The notes under the pieces are model-generated. The model was not told the origin of the DNA. It was given only the letters and a program-made list of their open reading frames with translations, and ran no database searches. The position numbers and the translations under genes were made by a program. Shown piece by piece: positions 25,799-35,063 of a stretch of 64,000 nucleotides of DNA; position 1 is the stretch's first letter, and the number at the start of each line of letters is the position of its first letter. Source of the stretch: Micromonospora cabrerizensis (GTDB lineage Bacteria > Actinomycetota > Actinomycetes > Mycobacteriales > Micromonosporaceae); NCBI RefSeq assembly GCF_022230955.1, contig NZ_JAKKFI010000083.1, positions 45,253-109,252 on the forward strand, written 5' to 3'.

Positions 25799-25959
25799 GC
25801 CCGGCTGAGCTGGGCGTCCACAACGCACACGCTCGGTATCCACAGGGGTGACCGTGCGGGTTCCCCCGCCACCAGCAGCGCCATATGATGGCACCCGGCT
25901 CAGGGGAGGGGTCGCCGCGAGGCGCGCCACCTGCCACGACTCAGGGAAGGCAGCCGGCT

Positions 25960-28587
25960 GTGGCCAGCATCGAGGACGCCGTACGGACCGACGCCCCCCG
26001 CTTCCGGTCCCGGTTTCGCGGCGGGCTGGTGACCATCGGCACGGTAACCGCGCTGCTGGCCGCCATGGGGCTGACCGTCCTCGGGTTGGGCGCAGCGGAC
26101 AACGCGGTGGCCAACTATGACGCGAGTTCCTGGCTGTGGAGCGCGGCGCGCAGTGAGCTGGCCCGGGTCAACGGGGTCACCGCCCGGGTCGACACCCGCA
26201 CGGAGATCCCCGCCGCCCGCCAGCACCCGATGCAGGTGACCCAGACCGACCGGCTGTTGATCCTGCGTGATCTGCAGACCGGGCAGGTCAGCTCACTGGA
26301 CCTGGCGACCCTGCAACTGACCGCGACCACCCGCACGACCCCTGGCCTGGGCGTGAGCGTGGCCCTGCACGAGGACGCGGCGTTCGTTGTCGACGCCGTG
26401 CAGGGCATCGTCCGGCAGCTCGACCCGCGGTCGCTGTCTCCGGTCGGTGAGCCGGTGCGCTACCCGCCGGGCATCACCGGCGGCACCTTCGACGGTAAGG
26501 GCCGGCTGTGGATCGCGGTCCCCAGCCAGGGCACCGTCTCGGCGGTCACCGCCGCCAAGCTGCCGTCCGCTCCGGCGTCGGCGGCGTCACCCGGCGCCGG
26601 GCTCAGCCCCGAGCGTGTCGAGTCGTACGACGTCGCCGAGGCCAGCCACGAGCTGCAGGTTTCCACCCTGGACGACGGGGTGGCGGTGCTCGACCGCACG
26701 GCCGGCAAGTTGGTGCGGGTGCAGCGCGGCAAGGTCCACCCGACACCGTTGACGCTGTCCGGTCCGGCGGCCCTGCCCTCGCGTACCAGCGGGCCCCGGG
26801 TGCCGGTCACCGTGCCCGCCGACCGGCGGGTGCTGGTGGTGGGTGACGGTGGTGAGGAGAGGGCGTTCACCGTGCCGGGCGAGGGCGACCGACTCAGCCC
26901 GGCGGTGGCCTGGGCGGACCGGTTCTACTGCGCCGACGAGGCCACCGGCACCATCTACGCCTTCGACGGGGGCGGTCAGCTGGTCGAGACGATCGGCGGG
27001 CGGGCGAACGGTCCACTGGAGCTGGAGGTTCGGGAAAACCACCTGTTCATCAACTCTCCCGACTCGGCGACCGCCCGGGTGGTGGACGACAAGCACCAGG
27101 TGCGCGAGGTCGACAAGTACGCCAACGACGTGCTCGGCGGCGACCCGCCTCCGGTCGCCCCGCCGCCGCCTCCGCCGAAGAAGCCCCGGGTGGGCAAGCC
27201 GAGCGCGCCGCGCAGCGTCACCGCCGCCGCCGGTAACGCGCAGGCGCGGGTGAGCTGGCGGCCGGCAGCCGCCAACGGCGCCGAGATCATCAAGTACGTG
27301 GTGGAGGGTGCCGGCCAGCGCCTTCAGGTGGGCGCCAACCAGCGTGCGGTGGAGGTCAAGGGCCTCACCAACGGTGAGACGTACCGCTTCGCGGTGCACG
27401 CCGTCAACGCCAAGGGCGATGGCCCGCCGCGCACCAGCAACCCGGTCACCCCGACCGCCGCCGTGCCCGATCCGCCGGCGAGCGTCACCGCCCAGGAGCG
27501 ACCGGACGGCACGGTCCTGGTGAAGTGGCCGGCCGCGAACGGGCAGGGCAACAAGATCGCCAGGTACGCGGTGACGGCCAGTTCGGCGGGGACGAACGCC
27601 CCGGCCGGTGAGTCCACGAAGACCGAGCTGGTGGTGCCGGCCGGTGAGCTGGAGTTCGGCACCCAGTACGCGTTCACCGTGGTGGCGGTCAACGACAAGG
27701 GCGCGGGGTCGGCGGCGTCGCCGGTCAGCAACACGGTGGTGCCGTTCGCGGCGCCCGGCCGGCCGCTCAACCTGCGCGCCGGCACCGTGGCCAACCAGCC
27801 GGGTGCGGTCACGGTGCAGTGGGCGCCGGCCGAGGCCAACGGCCGGGCGGTGACGAAATACCTGGTGGATGTCGGCGGGCGCGCCAGCGAGGTGACCGAC
27901 ACCCGCACGACCGTCACCGGGCTGGGCAACGGCCAGAACGTGACGGTGAAGGTGAAGGCGGTCAACGAGGCGGGGCCCGGCCCCGAGGCCACCGCCACCG
28001 CGCGTACGGTCGCCGAACCACGGGTCACGGTGACCGGCTCGTCGGCGACCGCCACGTCGGCGACGGTGACGTTCACCGTGGACGCCGGCGGCGGTCAGGC
28101 CACCTGCTCGGTGAGCACGCCGGGTGAGCCGGCGAAGGCCGGGGCGTGCTCCAGCATCACGGTGCCGGGCCTGACGCCGGGCACGGACTACACGTTCACG
28201 GTGACGGCGACCAACGCCGCCGGTAAGGGCACGGCGACGAGGGCACAGGACACCCAGCCGTTGTACGGGGTCGCGACCTGCAACAACGGGTCGGGCGCCG
28301 ACCAGCGCACCTACTGCGACCGGGAAGTTGACGGCCGCAACGGCAACGAGGTCTTCAAGGTGACCCGGCAGGACAACGACCAGCAGGCCGGTTGGGCGAA
28401 GCCCGGCACCCGGCTGCAGGCGTACTGCAAGAAGTCCGGCGAGGACGTCGACTCCTATGTCTACAACAACCAGAAGCGCAGCACCTGGTGGGTGCAGGTC
28501 AACTTCAACGGGAAGAAGAACTACATCCCGTGGGCCTGGCTCAACCTGGAGGGCGGCGACAACATCAATGTCCTGCCCACCTGCTGA
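25960..28587 (+). CDS. Secreted/anchored beta-propeller and fibronectin type III repeat protein
   Basis: The protein is 875 aa from GTG 25960 (VASIEDAVRTDAPRF), preceded by AGGGAAGG; ATG 25885 would add 25 residues. A transmembrane helix (VTIGTVTALLAAMGLTVLGL) lies near residue 25. Residues ~80-400 have propeller-like blades (LLILRDLQTGQVSSLDLATL, FDGKGRLWIAVPSQGTVS). A Pro-rich hinge then leads to about four FN3 domains (~residues 410-770) and a C-terminal Cys-containing SH3-like module (TRLQAYCKKSGEDV, WWVQVNFNGKKNYIPWAWLN). FN3 plus a terminal binding module suggests interaction with cell-wall or extracellular polymers. It sits directly before the MoxR gene. Confidence 0.75.
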   Translation: MASIEDAVRTDAPRFRSRFRGGLVTIGTVTALLAAMGLTVLGLGAADNAVANYDASSWLWSAARSELARVNGVTARVDTRTEIPAARQHPMQVTQTDRLLILRDLQTGQVSSLDLATLQLTATTRTTPGLGVSVALHEDAAFVVDAVQGIVRQLDPRSLSPVGEPVRYPPGITGGTFDGKGRLWIAVPSQGTVSAVTAAKLPSAPASAASPGAGLSPERVESYDVAEASHELQVSTLDDGVAVLDRTAGKLVRVQRGKVHPTPLTLSGPAALPSRTSGPRVPVTVPADRRVLVVGDGGEERAFTVPGEGDRLSPAVAWADRFYCADEATGTIYAFDGGGQLVETIGGRANGPLELEVRENHLFINSPDSATARVVDDKHQVREVDKYANDVLGGDPPPVAPPPPPPKKPRVGKPSAPRSVTAAAGNAQARVSWRPAAANGAEIIKYVVEGAGQRLQVGANQRAVEVKGLTNGETYRFAVHAVNAKGDGPPRTSNPVTPTAAVPDPPASVTAQERPDGTVLVKWPAANGQGNKIARYAVTASSAGTNAPAGESTKTELVVPAGELEFGTQYAFTVVAVNDKGAGSAASPVSNTVVPFAAPGRPLNLRAGTVANQPGAVTVQWAPAEANGRAVTKYLVDVGGRASEVTDTRTTVTGLGNGQNVTVKVKAVNEAGPGPEATATARTVAEPRVTVTGSSATATSATVTFTVDAGGGQATCSVSTPGEPAKAGACSSITVPGLTPGTDYTFTVTATNAAGKGTATRAQDTQPLYGVATCNNGSGADQRTYCDREVDGRNGNEVFKVTRQDNDQQAGWAKPGTRLQAYCKKSGEDVDSYVYNNQKRSTWWVQVNFNGKKNYIPWAWLNLEGGDNINVLPTC

Positions 28588-28614
28588 ACCACCAGGCAAG
28601 GAGCACCGCCGACC

Positions 28615-29610
28615 GTGAACACCCACGAGCCGCTCACCCAGCCGGAGGTCCAGGGCTTCGCGGCCCTGGCCGCCCGGCTGGCCGAGAACGTCAACGCGGT
28701 GGTGCTCGGCAAACCGCAGGTGGTACGGCTGGCGCTGACCGCGCTCTTCGCGCAGGGCCACGTGCTCCTGGAGGACGTGCCCGGGGTCGGTAAGACGACC
28801 CTGGCGCGGGCCATCGCCGCCACGGTGAAGGGTGAGTGGCGGCGCATCCAGTTCACCCCCGACCTGCTCCCGTCGGACGTGTCCGGGGTGACCATCTTCA
28901 ACCAGGCGACCCGGGACTTCGAGTTCCACCCGGGGCCGGTCTTCGCCAACATCGTCATCGCCGACGAGATCAACCGGGCGTCGCCGAAGACCCAGTCGGC
29001 GTTGCTGGAGGTGATGGAGGAACGCACGGTCACCGTGGACGGGGTCCGGCATCCGGTGCCGTCGCCGTTCCTGGTGGTGGCCACCCAGAACCCGGTGGAG
29101 ATGGACGGCACCTACCGGCTTCCCGAGGCGCAGCTGGACCGTTTCCTGGTGAAGCTGTCCGTCGGCTACCCGGACGAGACAGTCGAGATCGAGGTGCTGC
29201 GCGGCGCGACCGTGCGCTCCCCCGAGGCGCTCGCCCCGGTCACCGACACCGCCACCGTCGGGGAGATGGTCCGGATGGCCCGCCGGGTGCACATCGCCGA
29301 GCCGCTCTACGCGTACGCGGTCCGGCTGGCCGCCGCGACCCGCACCCACCCGCAGGTGCGGGTCGGGGTCAGTCCCCGGGGTGTGATCGCGTTGACCCGC
29401 GCGGCGTGCTCGTACGCGCTGATCGACGGGCGGGGCTGGATCATGCCGGAGGATCTGAAGGCCCTCGCCGAGGCGGTGTTCGCGCATCGGCTTTTGCTCA
29501 CCCCGGACGCCCAGGTGCGCGGCGTGACCGCCGGAGAGGTGCTGCGCCAGGCCATCGCCTCGGTGCCGGTGCCTCTGCCGTCGGGGCAGCCGGCTCCGGT
29601 GCAGGGCTGA
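28615..29610 (+). CDS. MoxR-family AAA+ ATPase
   Basis: The protein is 331 aa starting at GTG 28615. Walker A is EDVPGVGKTTLARAIAA, Walker B NIVIADEINRASPKTQSALL, sensor 1 VVATQNPVEM and the Arg-finger region LPEAQLDRFLVKLSVGYPDE. MoxR ATPases act as chaperones that mature or activate partner proteins, and are usually encoded next to DUF58 and transglutaminase-like membrane proteins, as here. An AAGGAG ribosome site lies upstream. Confidence 0.92.
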   Translation: MNTHEPLTQPEVQGFAALAARLAENVNAVVLGKPQVVRLALTALFAQGHVLLEDVPGVGKTTLARAIAATVKGEWRRIQFTPDLLPSDVSGVTIFNQATRDFEFHPGPVFANIVIADEINRASPKTQSALLEVMEERTVTVDGVRHPVPSPFLVVATQNPVEMDGTYRLPEAQLDRFLVKLSVGYPDETVEIEVLRGATVRSPEALAPVTDTATVGEMVRMARRVHIAEPLYAYAVRLAAATRTHPQVRVGVSPRGVIALTRAACSYALIDGRGWIMPEDLKALAEAVFAHRLLLTPDAQVRGVTAGEVLRQAIASVPVPLPSGQPAPVQG

Positions 29611-29624
29611 CCGGCAGCAGCGGC

Positions 29625-30803
29625 ATGGGGATCACCGCCCGCGGGGTCGGGCTGCTCGTCGCCGCCGTCGTTCTGCTGGGGGTGGGTTTCCGGTTCGCGT
29701 ACCCCGAGTTGACCCTGCTCGGCGCGGCGGCCGGCGCGGCCGTCGGCTACGCCGCTCTGGTCGCGGCCTGGCGGCCCCGGCTGACGGTGACCCGCCTGGC
29801 CGACCCGGATCGGGTGGCGCGCGGAGAGCCGGCGAGCATGACGTTGACCGTGCGCAACACGGGCCGGCTGCGGTCGGCGAACCTGCTGGCCGAGGACCGG
29901 TGCGGCGAGCACACCGTGCCGGTGCCGGTGCTGCGCCTGCGACCGGGCCGCGACACCGAGGTCCGCTACGACGTGCCGACCCACCGGCGAGGGGTGGTGC
30001 CGGTCGGGCCGCTGCGGGTGACCCGCCGCGACCCGCTGGGGTTGGTGGCGCTGGCCCGCCCGTACGGCGCGGCGGTGCCGGTCTGGGTGTATCCCCGGGT
30101 CCACCCGCTGACGGCGGTGCCCACCGGCGCGGGGCGCAGCCTCGACGGCCGGGTGGACGGGGTCCCCCACGGGTCGATCACGTTCGACTCGCTGCGGGAG
30201 TACGTGGTCGGCGACGAGTTGCGCCGGGTGCACTGGCGGACCAGCGCCCGGGTGGGTGAGCTGATGGTGCGGGAGAACGTGGACACCAGCCTGCCCCGCC
30301 TGATCGTCCTGCTGGACAACCGCGCCACCGCCCATCCGCAGCGGGTCGGCGGGGTGGTGGAGTCGTTCGAGTCGGCCTGCGAGGCGGCGGCGTCGATCGT
30401 CACCGCCGCGCACCGCGCGGACCTGCCGGTGGTGTTGCTGTTCGCCGCCGCCAAGCCGGCCGCGCCGGTGACGCCCGGCGGGGAGTTGGATGCGAACGCG
30501 GCGCTCGGGCCGTTGGACCGGCTCGCCGCCGCCGAGTTGTCGAGCGACGACGACGCCGTCCGCGCGGCCACCACCCGACTGCGACAGGACCGGCTCGGCG
30601 ACACGTTGATCTTCCTGACCGGGCCGGGTGGCCGGGGTGAGCTGGGGCACGTGGGGGCGCTGCGGGGGGCGTACCCGTCGGTGGTGGTCGGGGTGTTCGG
30701 CGCGGCCGAGCCGACGCCGCCGGGCGCGGCCGGCCTGGTGGTGGTCGACGCGGCGGACGGTGCGCAGTTCGCCGCCGAGTGGGACGGGGTACGCCGGTGG
30801 TGA
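29625..30803 (+). CDS. DUF58 domain protein (MoxR partner)
   Basis: The protein is 392 aa from ATG 29625, 14 bases after the MoxR stop. Two N-terminal transmembrane helices (VGLLVAAVVLLGVGFRFAYP and LTLLGAAAGAAVGYAALVAA) are followed by an Ig-like region and the DUF58 core with the hallmark DELRRVHWRTSARVGELMVR and a vWA-like fold (LPRLIVLLDNRATAH). It is the membrane partner of MoxR. The stop overlaps the next gene by GTGA. The earlier part of this same frame (from 28836) is a shadow of the MoxR gene. Confidence 0.9.
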   Translation: MGITARGVGLLVAAVVLLGVGFRFAYPELTLLGAAAGAAVGYAALVAAWRPRLTVTRLADPDRVARGEPASMTLTVRNTGRLRSANLLAEDRCGEHTVPVPVLRLRPGRDTEVRYDVPTHRRGVVPVGPLRVTRRDPLGLVALARPYGAAVPVWVYPRVHPLTAVPTGAGRSLDGRVDGVPHGSITFDSLREYVVGDELRRVHWRTSARVGELMVRENVDTSLPRLIVLLDNRATAHPQRVGGVVESFESACEAAASIVTAAHRADLPVVLLFAAAKPAAPVTPGGELDANAALGPLDRLAAAELSSDDDAVRAATTRLRQDRLGDTLIFLTGPGGRGELGHVGALRGAYPSVVVGVFGAAEPTPPGAAGLVVVDAADGAQFAAEWDGVRRW

Positions 30804-33274
30804 CGCGCCTCGTGCGGGTGCTGCGGGCGGCCGCCGTCCCGGTGGCGCTGATCGGGCTGACCGCGCTCGCCGGGGTGGTGCTGGGCCGCGTGTACGCGGG
30901 AGACCTGCTGACCCGGCTGGTCATCGGCGCGGCGGCCGGTTCGGTGCTGGTCAGCGTCGCCGCCCGGCGGTTGCCGTCCTGGCTGGTGGCGCCGGTGTCG
31001 GTGGCCGCGATGGCCGGCTGGACGCTGTGGTCGCTGCGGCTGGCCGCCAACCACGCCGAGCTTCCGGGTGGCCTGTTGGAGGTCACCGCGGACGCCGCTC
31101 GCAACGGCATCCCGCGGCTGCTCACCGCGATGATTCCGGTGGAGCCCGCACCGGACACGGTGCTGGTGCCCGTCGTCGCCGCCTGGCTGGCCGGGCTGGC
31201 CGGGGCGGAGGTGGCGCTGCGCGCCGGCCGGGTGCTGCTGGGTTACCTGCCGCCGGCCGGGCTCTACGCCGCCGCCCTCTACGTGGTCGGCCCGAACGCC
31301 GAACCGGCGATCGGGGCGACGGTGGCGTTCGTCGCGGTCGCGGCGCTCGGCCTGGCGAACCCGCCCAGCACGGCCACGGTCGGCGACGATCCGGCCGCCA
31401 GCCTGAGTCCCCGGGTACGCGCGGCGGTGCGCCTGCGGCTGGCCGCCAGCGCGGCGCTCGGGGTGGCCCTGGTGGTCGGGTTGGTCGCGGTGCTCGGCCC
31501 GGTGGTCGCCGGTCAGGTCGACGGCCGGCCGGTGGACCCGCGCCGCTACGTGGAGCCCCCGCAGGTGCAGACGCTCGACGAGAACCCGCTGATCCGGATC
31601 TCCGGTTGGGCGCTGCACCCGGAGCAGAAGCTTCTCGACGTGAGCACGGAGCGCACCGGCGCCCCGCTCCCGCCGCCCGGCGGCCCTTCGCCGGAGCCGG
31701 AGCCGGAGCCCGGTTCCGGGCCGGCTCAGGGCAGCGGTGGCGGTGTGCGGATCCGGTTGGCGGTGCTCAGTGACTACGACGGGGTGACCTGGCGGGTCGG
31801 CGCGACGTACCGCAACGCCGGTCGGATCCTGCCGGCTTCCACCCCAGCCCGGGACAGCACGGTGGGCACGGTCCGACAGCAGATCACCGTGGCGGAGCTG
31901 AGCGGTCGGCTGCTGCCCGCCGTGGCGACGCCGCAGGAGGTCAGTGGCGCGCGGGTGGCGTACGACCCGGCGAGCGGGACGTTGATCCGGCCGGAGGGGC
32001 TGACGCCGGGGCTGCGGTACGCGGTGACCTCCGCCGAGGAACACCCGGACTCGAACCTGTTGGCCACCGCGAACGTGCCCGCCGGTGACGAGGTGGCCCG
32101 GGTGCTACGCGTCGCCGACGGGGTGCCCGACCCGATGCGCCGGCTGGCCGCGCAGCTCGCCGAGGAGAACGGCGCGCCGTTCGCGCGGGCGTTGGCGATC
32201 GAGCAGTTCCTGGCCGAGCACTACCGGGTGGCGGCGGACGCGCCCAGCGGGCACGCGTACCCGAATCTGAGTTTCTTCCTCTTCGGGCCGCGCAACGGCG
32301 GCGGGCAGGAGGGCACCTCGGAGCAGTTCGCGGCGGCGTTCGCGGTGCTCGGTCGGCTCTCCGGGCTGCCGACCAGGGTGGTGGTGGGTTTCCGCGCCGG
32401 TGGGCAGGGGCCGGTGCTGGCCGGTGACGCGTACGCCTGGCCCGAGGTGCTCTTCGACGGGTTGGGTTGGGTGTCGTTCGACCCGTTGCCGCGTCCGAAG
32501 AGCGAACCGAGGCCGGTCGAGGAGGATTTCCGGCCGACGCCGGAGGATCCGCCACCGTCGGAGGCCCCGGCACCCACTGTGGAGCCGAGCGCCTCACCGG
32601 AGCCGGTGGCCGCCCCGGACGGGCCGCCCTCCGGTCGGCCGTCCACGGTGGTGCTCGTCGGTGCCGGCAGCGGCGGCCTGCTGCTGCTGGTGGGGGCGCT
32701 GCTGCTCACCCTGCTGGCGATGCGCCGCTCGCTCACCCGTACCCGGCTCGCCCAGGGTGACCCCGGTCAACGCATCGCCGGCGCCTGGCGGGAGGTCACC
32801 GACGCGCTCCGGCTGGCCGGCCGACCGGTCGGCGACGACCTGGCCGCGACCGAGGTGGCCAGGCACGCCCGCCAGGCCCTCGCCGAAGCCCGAGCAGGCA
32901 CTCCCGGACGCAGCACGACCGGAAGCGGCGCAACCGGAAGCGGCGCAACCGGAAGCGGCGTTGCCGGAAGCAGCGTTGCCGGAAGCAGCGTTGCCGGAAG
33001 CAGCGTTGCCGGAAGCGGCGTTGCCGGGAGCACGCCGACCGGCAGCGACGGCGGCGCAACCGACGATGATCCGGCCGTAGACGAGCTGGCGGCCCTGCTC
33101 AACCAGGTGGGCTTCGCCCCTGACGCCGCGGCGGCCGACCAGGCGGCGCGCGCCGCCAAGGTGGCCACCAGCTACGTGAGCAACCTGCGCTCGGCCCGCC
33201 CCTGGTGGCGCCGCCTGCTCTGGTCCATCCACCCATCCCCCCTCCACCGAGCCCGCCACCCCCACCGCCGCTAG
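30800..33274 (+). CDS. TgpA-like membrane protein with a degenerate transglutaminase domain
   Basis: The protein is 824 aa from GTG 30800 (or 30797). About six transmembrane helices fill the first ~240 residues (DUF3488/TgpA_N), followed by an extracellular transglutaminase-like domain, a single helix near 620 and a cytoplasmic tail with low-complexity repeats and a DUF4129-like end. The catalytic Cys of transglutaminase/protease folds is replaced: the GxCE position reads GTSEQFA (Ser507), and the His position reads DAYAWPEV (Tyr545); the Asp of GWVSFDPLP remains. This domain is probably non-catalytic and may bind a substrate. It is the last gene of the MoxR/DUF58 operon. Confidence 0.85.
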   Translation: MTRLVRVLRAAAVPVALIGLTALAGVVLGRVYAGDLLTRLVIGAAAGSVLVSVAARRLPSWLVAPVSVAAMAGWTLWSLRLAANHAELPGGLLEVTADAARNGIPRLLTAMIPVEPAPDTVLVPVVAAWLAGLAGAEVALRAGRVLLGYLPPAGLYAAALYVVGPNAEPAIGATVAFVAVAALGLANPPSTATVGDDPAASLSPRVRAAVRLRLAASAALGVALVVGLVAVLGPVVAGQVDGRPVDPRRYVEPPQVQTLDENPLIRISGWALHPEQKLLDVSTERTGAPLPPPGGPSPEPEPEPGSGPAQGSGGGVRIRLAVLSDYDGVTWRVGATYRNAGRILPASTPARDSTVGTVRQQITVAELSGRLLPAVATPQEVSGARVAYDPASGTLIRPEGLTPGLRYAVTSAEEHPDSNLLATANVPAGDEVARVLRVADGVPDPMRRLAAQLAEENGAPFARALAIEQFLAEHYRVAADAPSGHAYPNLSFFLFGPRNGGGQEGTSEQFAAAFAVLGRLSGLPTRVVVGFRAGGQGPVLAGDAYAWPEVLFDGLGWVSFDPLPRPKSEPRPVEEDFRPTPEDPPPSEAPAPTVEPSASPEPVAAPDGPPSGRPSTVVLVGAGSGGLLLLVGALLLTLLAMRRSLTRTRLAQGDPGQRIAGAWREVTDALRLAGRPVGDDLAATEVARHARQALAEARAGTPGRSTTGSGATGSGATGSGVAGSSVAGSSVAGSSVAGSGVAGSTPTGSDGGATDDDPAVDELAALLNQVGFAPDAAAADQAARAAKVATSYVSNLRSARPWWRRLLWSIHPSPLHRARHPHRR
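32925..33035 (+). repeat. 15-bp minisatellite in the TgpA-like gene
   Basis: About seven tandem copies of a 15-base unit (GCAACCGGAAGCGGC, later GTTGCCGGAAGCAGC) encode TGSGA and VAGSS pentapeptides in the cytoplasmic linker. Neighbouring copies are identical, which suggests recent expansion; copy number changes would keep the frame. Confidence 0.8.
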
Positions 33275-33319
33275 TCCCCCACCCAACCCCCGGCCCCGGC
33301 CACCCCTGCGGTCTCCCCC

Positions 33320-33379
33320 GGTGATCAAGAGGTTTGCGTCATGTCAGAGCCCGTTCCTGACCGAAACCTCTTGATCACC
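33320..33379. terminator. Long inverted repeat between convergent genes
   Basis: GGTGATCAAGAGGTTT (33320-33335) and AAACCTCTTGATCACC (33364-33379) are perfectly complementary over 16 bp, with a 28-base loop. It lies between the TgpA-like gene and the opposing membrane-protein gene, whose last codons run through the right arm. It could be a bidirectional terminator; its AT-rich arms are unusual for this genome and may mark a dispersed repeat. Confidence 0.65.
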
Positions 33380-33937
33380 AAGGGTCGGGCCGGAGGTCGG
33401 GCCGGAGCGGGTTGGGGTTGGGTTGGGGGATGCACGCCGGGCGCGGCGGTGGTAGTCGACGGCCACGGCGATGACCAGGGGACCCCAGGCGACCAGCGGG
33501 GCGTAGTACCGCAGCACGTCCCAGCCGGGTGCCGGGTGTGGCGGTTCGTCGCGCCCCATCCCCACCCAGCCGCGGTCCACGAAGTGGAAGGTGTTGTTCA
33601 GCAACAGGTACAGGCAGATGGCGACGAGCAACGAACCGCCGATCAGCGCGACGAGCACGACCGGGCGGGCCGGGATGGACCGCCTCCCGAGCAGCGGCAC
33701 CCAGTGCGGCACCTGTTGCCCCCAGCGGTACACCAGCCCGAGTGTCGACAGGGCCAACCCCATCGACAGGACGGACAGGAAGACCATGTACCACGTGGTG
33801 ACGGCGTCGTCGGTGAACACGAGGGACAGTCGCCAGATCGCGGACGGCAGAACGCAGAGCGGGACGGCGTAGGCGGCCCAGAATGCCCAGGGTGAAGGGA
33901 CGGCAGCCCAGTCACGGTCAGGGTCAGCGGGTTTCAT
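33344..33937 (-). CDS. Membrane protein, shorter of two tandem relatives
   Basis: The protein is 197 aa from ATG 33937 (MKPADPDRDWAAVP), overlapping the upstream gene's end by 14 bases. There are about four transmembrane segments (AFWAAYAVPLCVLPSAIW, WYMVFLSVLSMGLALSTLGL, PVVLVALIGGSLLVAICLYL, LRYYAPLVAWGPLVIAVAVD). It shares the signature RWGQQVPHWVPLLGRRSIPA with the upstream 379-aa protein, so it looks like a partial duplicate of that protein's C-terminal half. Function unknown. The C-terminal codons lie inside the inverted repeat. Confidence 0.7.
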   Translation of the reverse strand: MKPADPDRDWAAVPSPWAFWAAYAVPLCVLPSAIWRLSLVFTDDAVTTWYMVFLSVLSMGLALSTLGLVYRWGQQVPHWVPLLGRRSIPARPVVLVALIGGSLLVAICLYLLLNNTFHFVDRGWVGMGRDEPPHPAPGWDVLRYYAPLVAWGPLVIAVAVDYHRRARRASPNPTPTRSGPTSGPTLGDQEVSVRNGL

Positions 33938-35063
33938 GGACGCTCCGATCGTCAGGGGCCGACGCCGTCGGGGCATCGGCGGTGGTTGGTCGGACGGCGG
34001 CTCGGGCCGAACGGCTGGCCTCCGCGTTCCGGACGCGGCCGCTGGCGAGGGCACGACCGGTGGCGAGGGCACGACCGGTGGTGAGGGCATAGCCGGTGGC
34101 CGTGACGCCCAGCGACACTCCCCAGCCGAGGAACACCAGCAGCGTGGCGGTTGTCGCCCACCCCTCCCCCACGTCCGACCAGCGCAGCTCACCCGTGACC
34201 AGCCGGCCGACGAGCACCACGACGCTCAGCACGCCGTAGGTGACCAGGGCGAGCGCCACCACCCCGGCCGGGATCAGTGCCAGCAGCCGGGGAACCGGTC
34301 GACCCCGCAATCCCGGCACCCAGCGCGGGACCTGCTGTCCCCACCGCTGTACCAACCCGAGGACGAGCAGGCCGGCGAGCGGCGGTACGAGGGTGATCGC
34401 CGCGCCGGTCGGCGTCGACAGGGTCTGGTGGATGTCGTCCAGCTCCCGCTCGGAGATGCCGAACGGCACGCCGAGCAGCCAGAGCCCGTGCGGCACGGCC
34501 CAGCCGACCACCGGAAGAGCGACGGCCACGTACGCCCAGAGGCGTGTCCACCGCGCCACCGGCTGGTAGCCGGGGGCCGCCGGCCGGCGCGGCGGGCCGG
34601 ATGCGTTCGCCAGCCCGGCGAACAGCACGCCGCCCGCCACCAGGGCGAGCCGGGCGCCGAGGTCCCGCCAGTCGGAGGGGCGTCCGGCCACTGCCGCCGG
34701 GATCTCGAAGAGCAGGTGCAGCGGGAACGCGACCACCAGCAGCAACGCGGCGGCCGCCCAGCTGGGCGTGGCCGCGAACCGTCGGCCAGCGAACCGGACC
34801 GCACACACGACCACCGTCGCGAGGGCGACGCCCACCCCCACCGCTCCCCATCCCGCCCAGAACGGGAGAGCTTCGACCCGGTCGGCGCCGCAGCCGCCCG
34901 CCGGGTCGCCCAGGGCGGTGCGGTCGCAGGCGGTGTACGCCCACCGGCCACCCGCGATCCAGTACAGCCGCAGGGCCATCTCGCCGGCGACGAAGACGAC
35001 GCAGGCCACCGCCCACCGTCTCGCCGGGTCGGCCACCCCTGACTGCCTGCCACTGACATCCAT
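33924..35063 (-). CDS. Polytopic membrane protein, longer of two tandem relatives
   Basis: The protein is 379 aa from ATG 35063 (MDVSGRQSGVADPARRWA); the open frame reaches 35225 but its extra residues look non-coding. It has about eight transmembrane helices. A C-terminal VQRWGQQVPRWVPGLRGRPV matches the signature in the adjacent 197-aa protein. No transport or enzyme motif is visible. It diverges from the methyltransferase gene at 35214. Confidence 0.7.
   Translation of the reverse strand: MDVSGRQSGVADPARRWAVACVVFVAGEMALRLYWIAGGRWAYTACDRTALGDPAGGCGADRVEALPFWAGWGAVGVGVALATVVVCAVRFAGRRFAATPSWAAAALLLVVAFPLHLLFEIPAAVAGRPSDWRDLGARLALVAGGVLFAGLANASGPPRRPAAPGYQPVARWTRLWAYVAVALPVVGWAVPHGLWLLGVPFGISERELDDIHQTLSTPTGAAITLVPPLAGLLVLGLVQRWGQQVPRWVPGLRGRPVPRLLALIPAGVVALALVTYGVLSVVVLVGRLVTGELRWSDVGEGWATTATLLVFLGWGVSLGVTATGYALTTGRALATGRALASGRVRNAEASRSARAAVRPTTADAPTASAPDDRSVHETR

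Noticed and set aside
26587..29487. 966-codon leftward open frame opposite the FN3 and MoxR genes
   Set aside because: The translation is Arg/His/Gly-rich with no domain; it is the mirror frame of two well-supported genes.
28836..29624. Long rightward frame in front of the DUF58 gene
   Set aside because: It is an alternate frame of the MoxR gene; MoxR motifs are in the other frame, and the DUF58 start at 29625 has its own context.
32921..33040. Short repeats as a CRISPR array
   Set aside because: Units are contiguous 15-mers with no spacers and lie in frame inside a gene.
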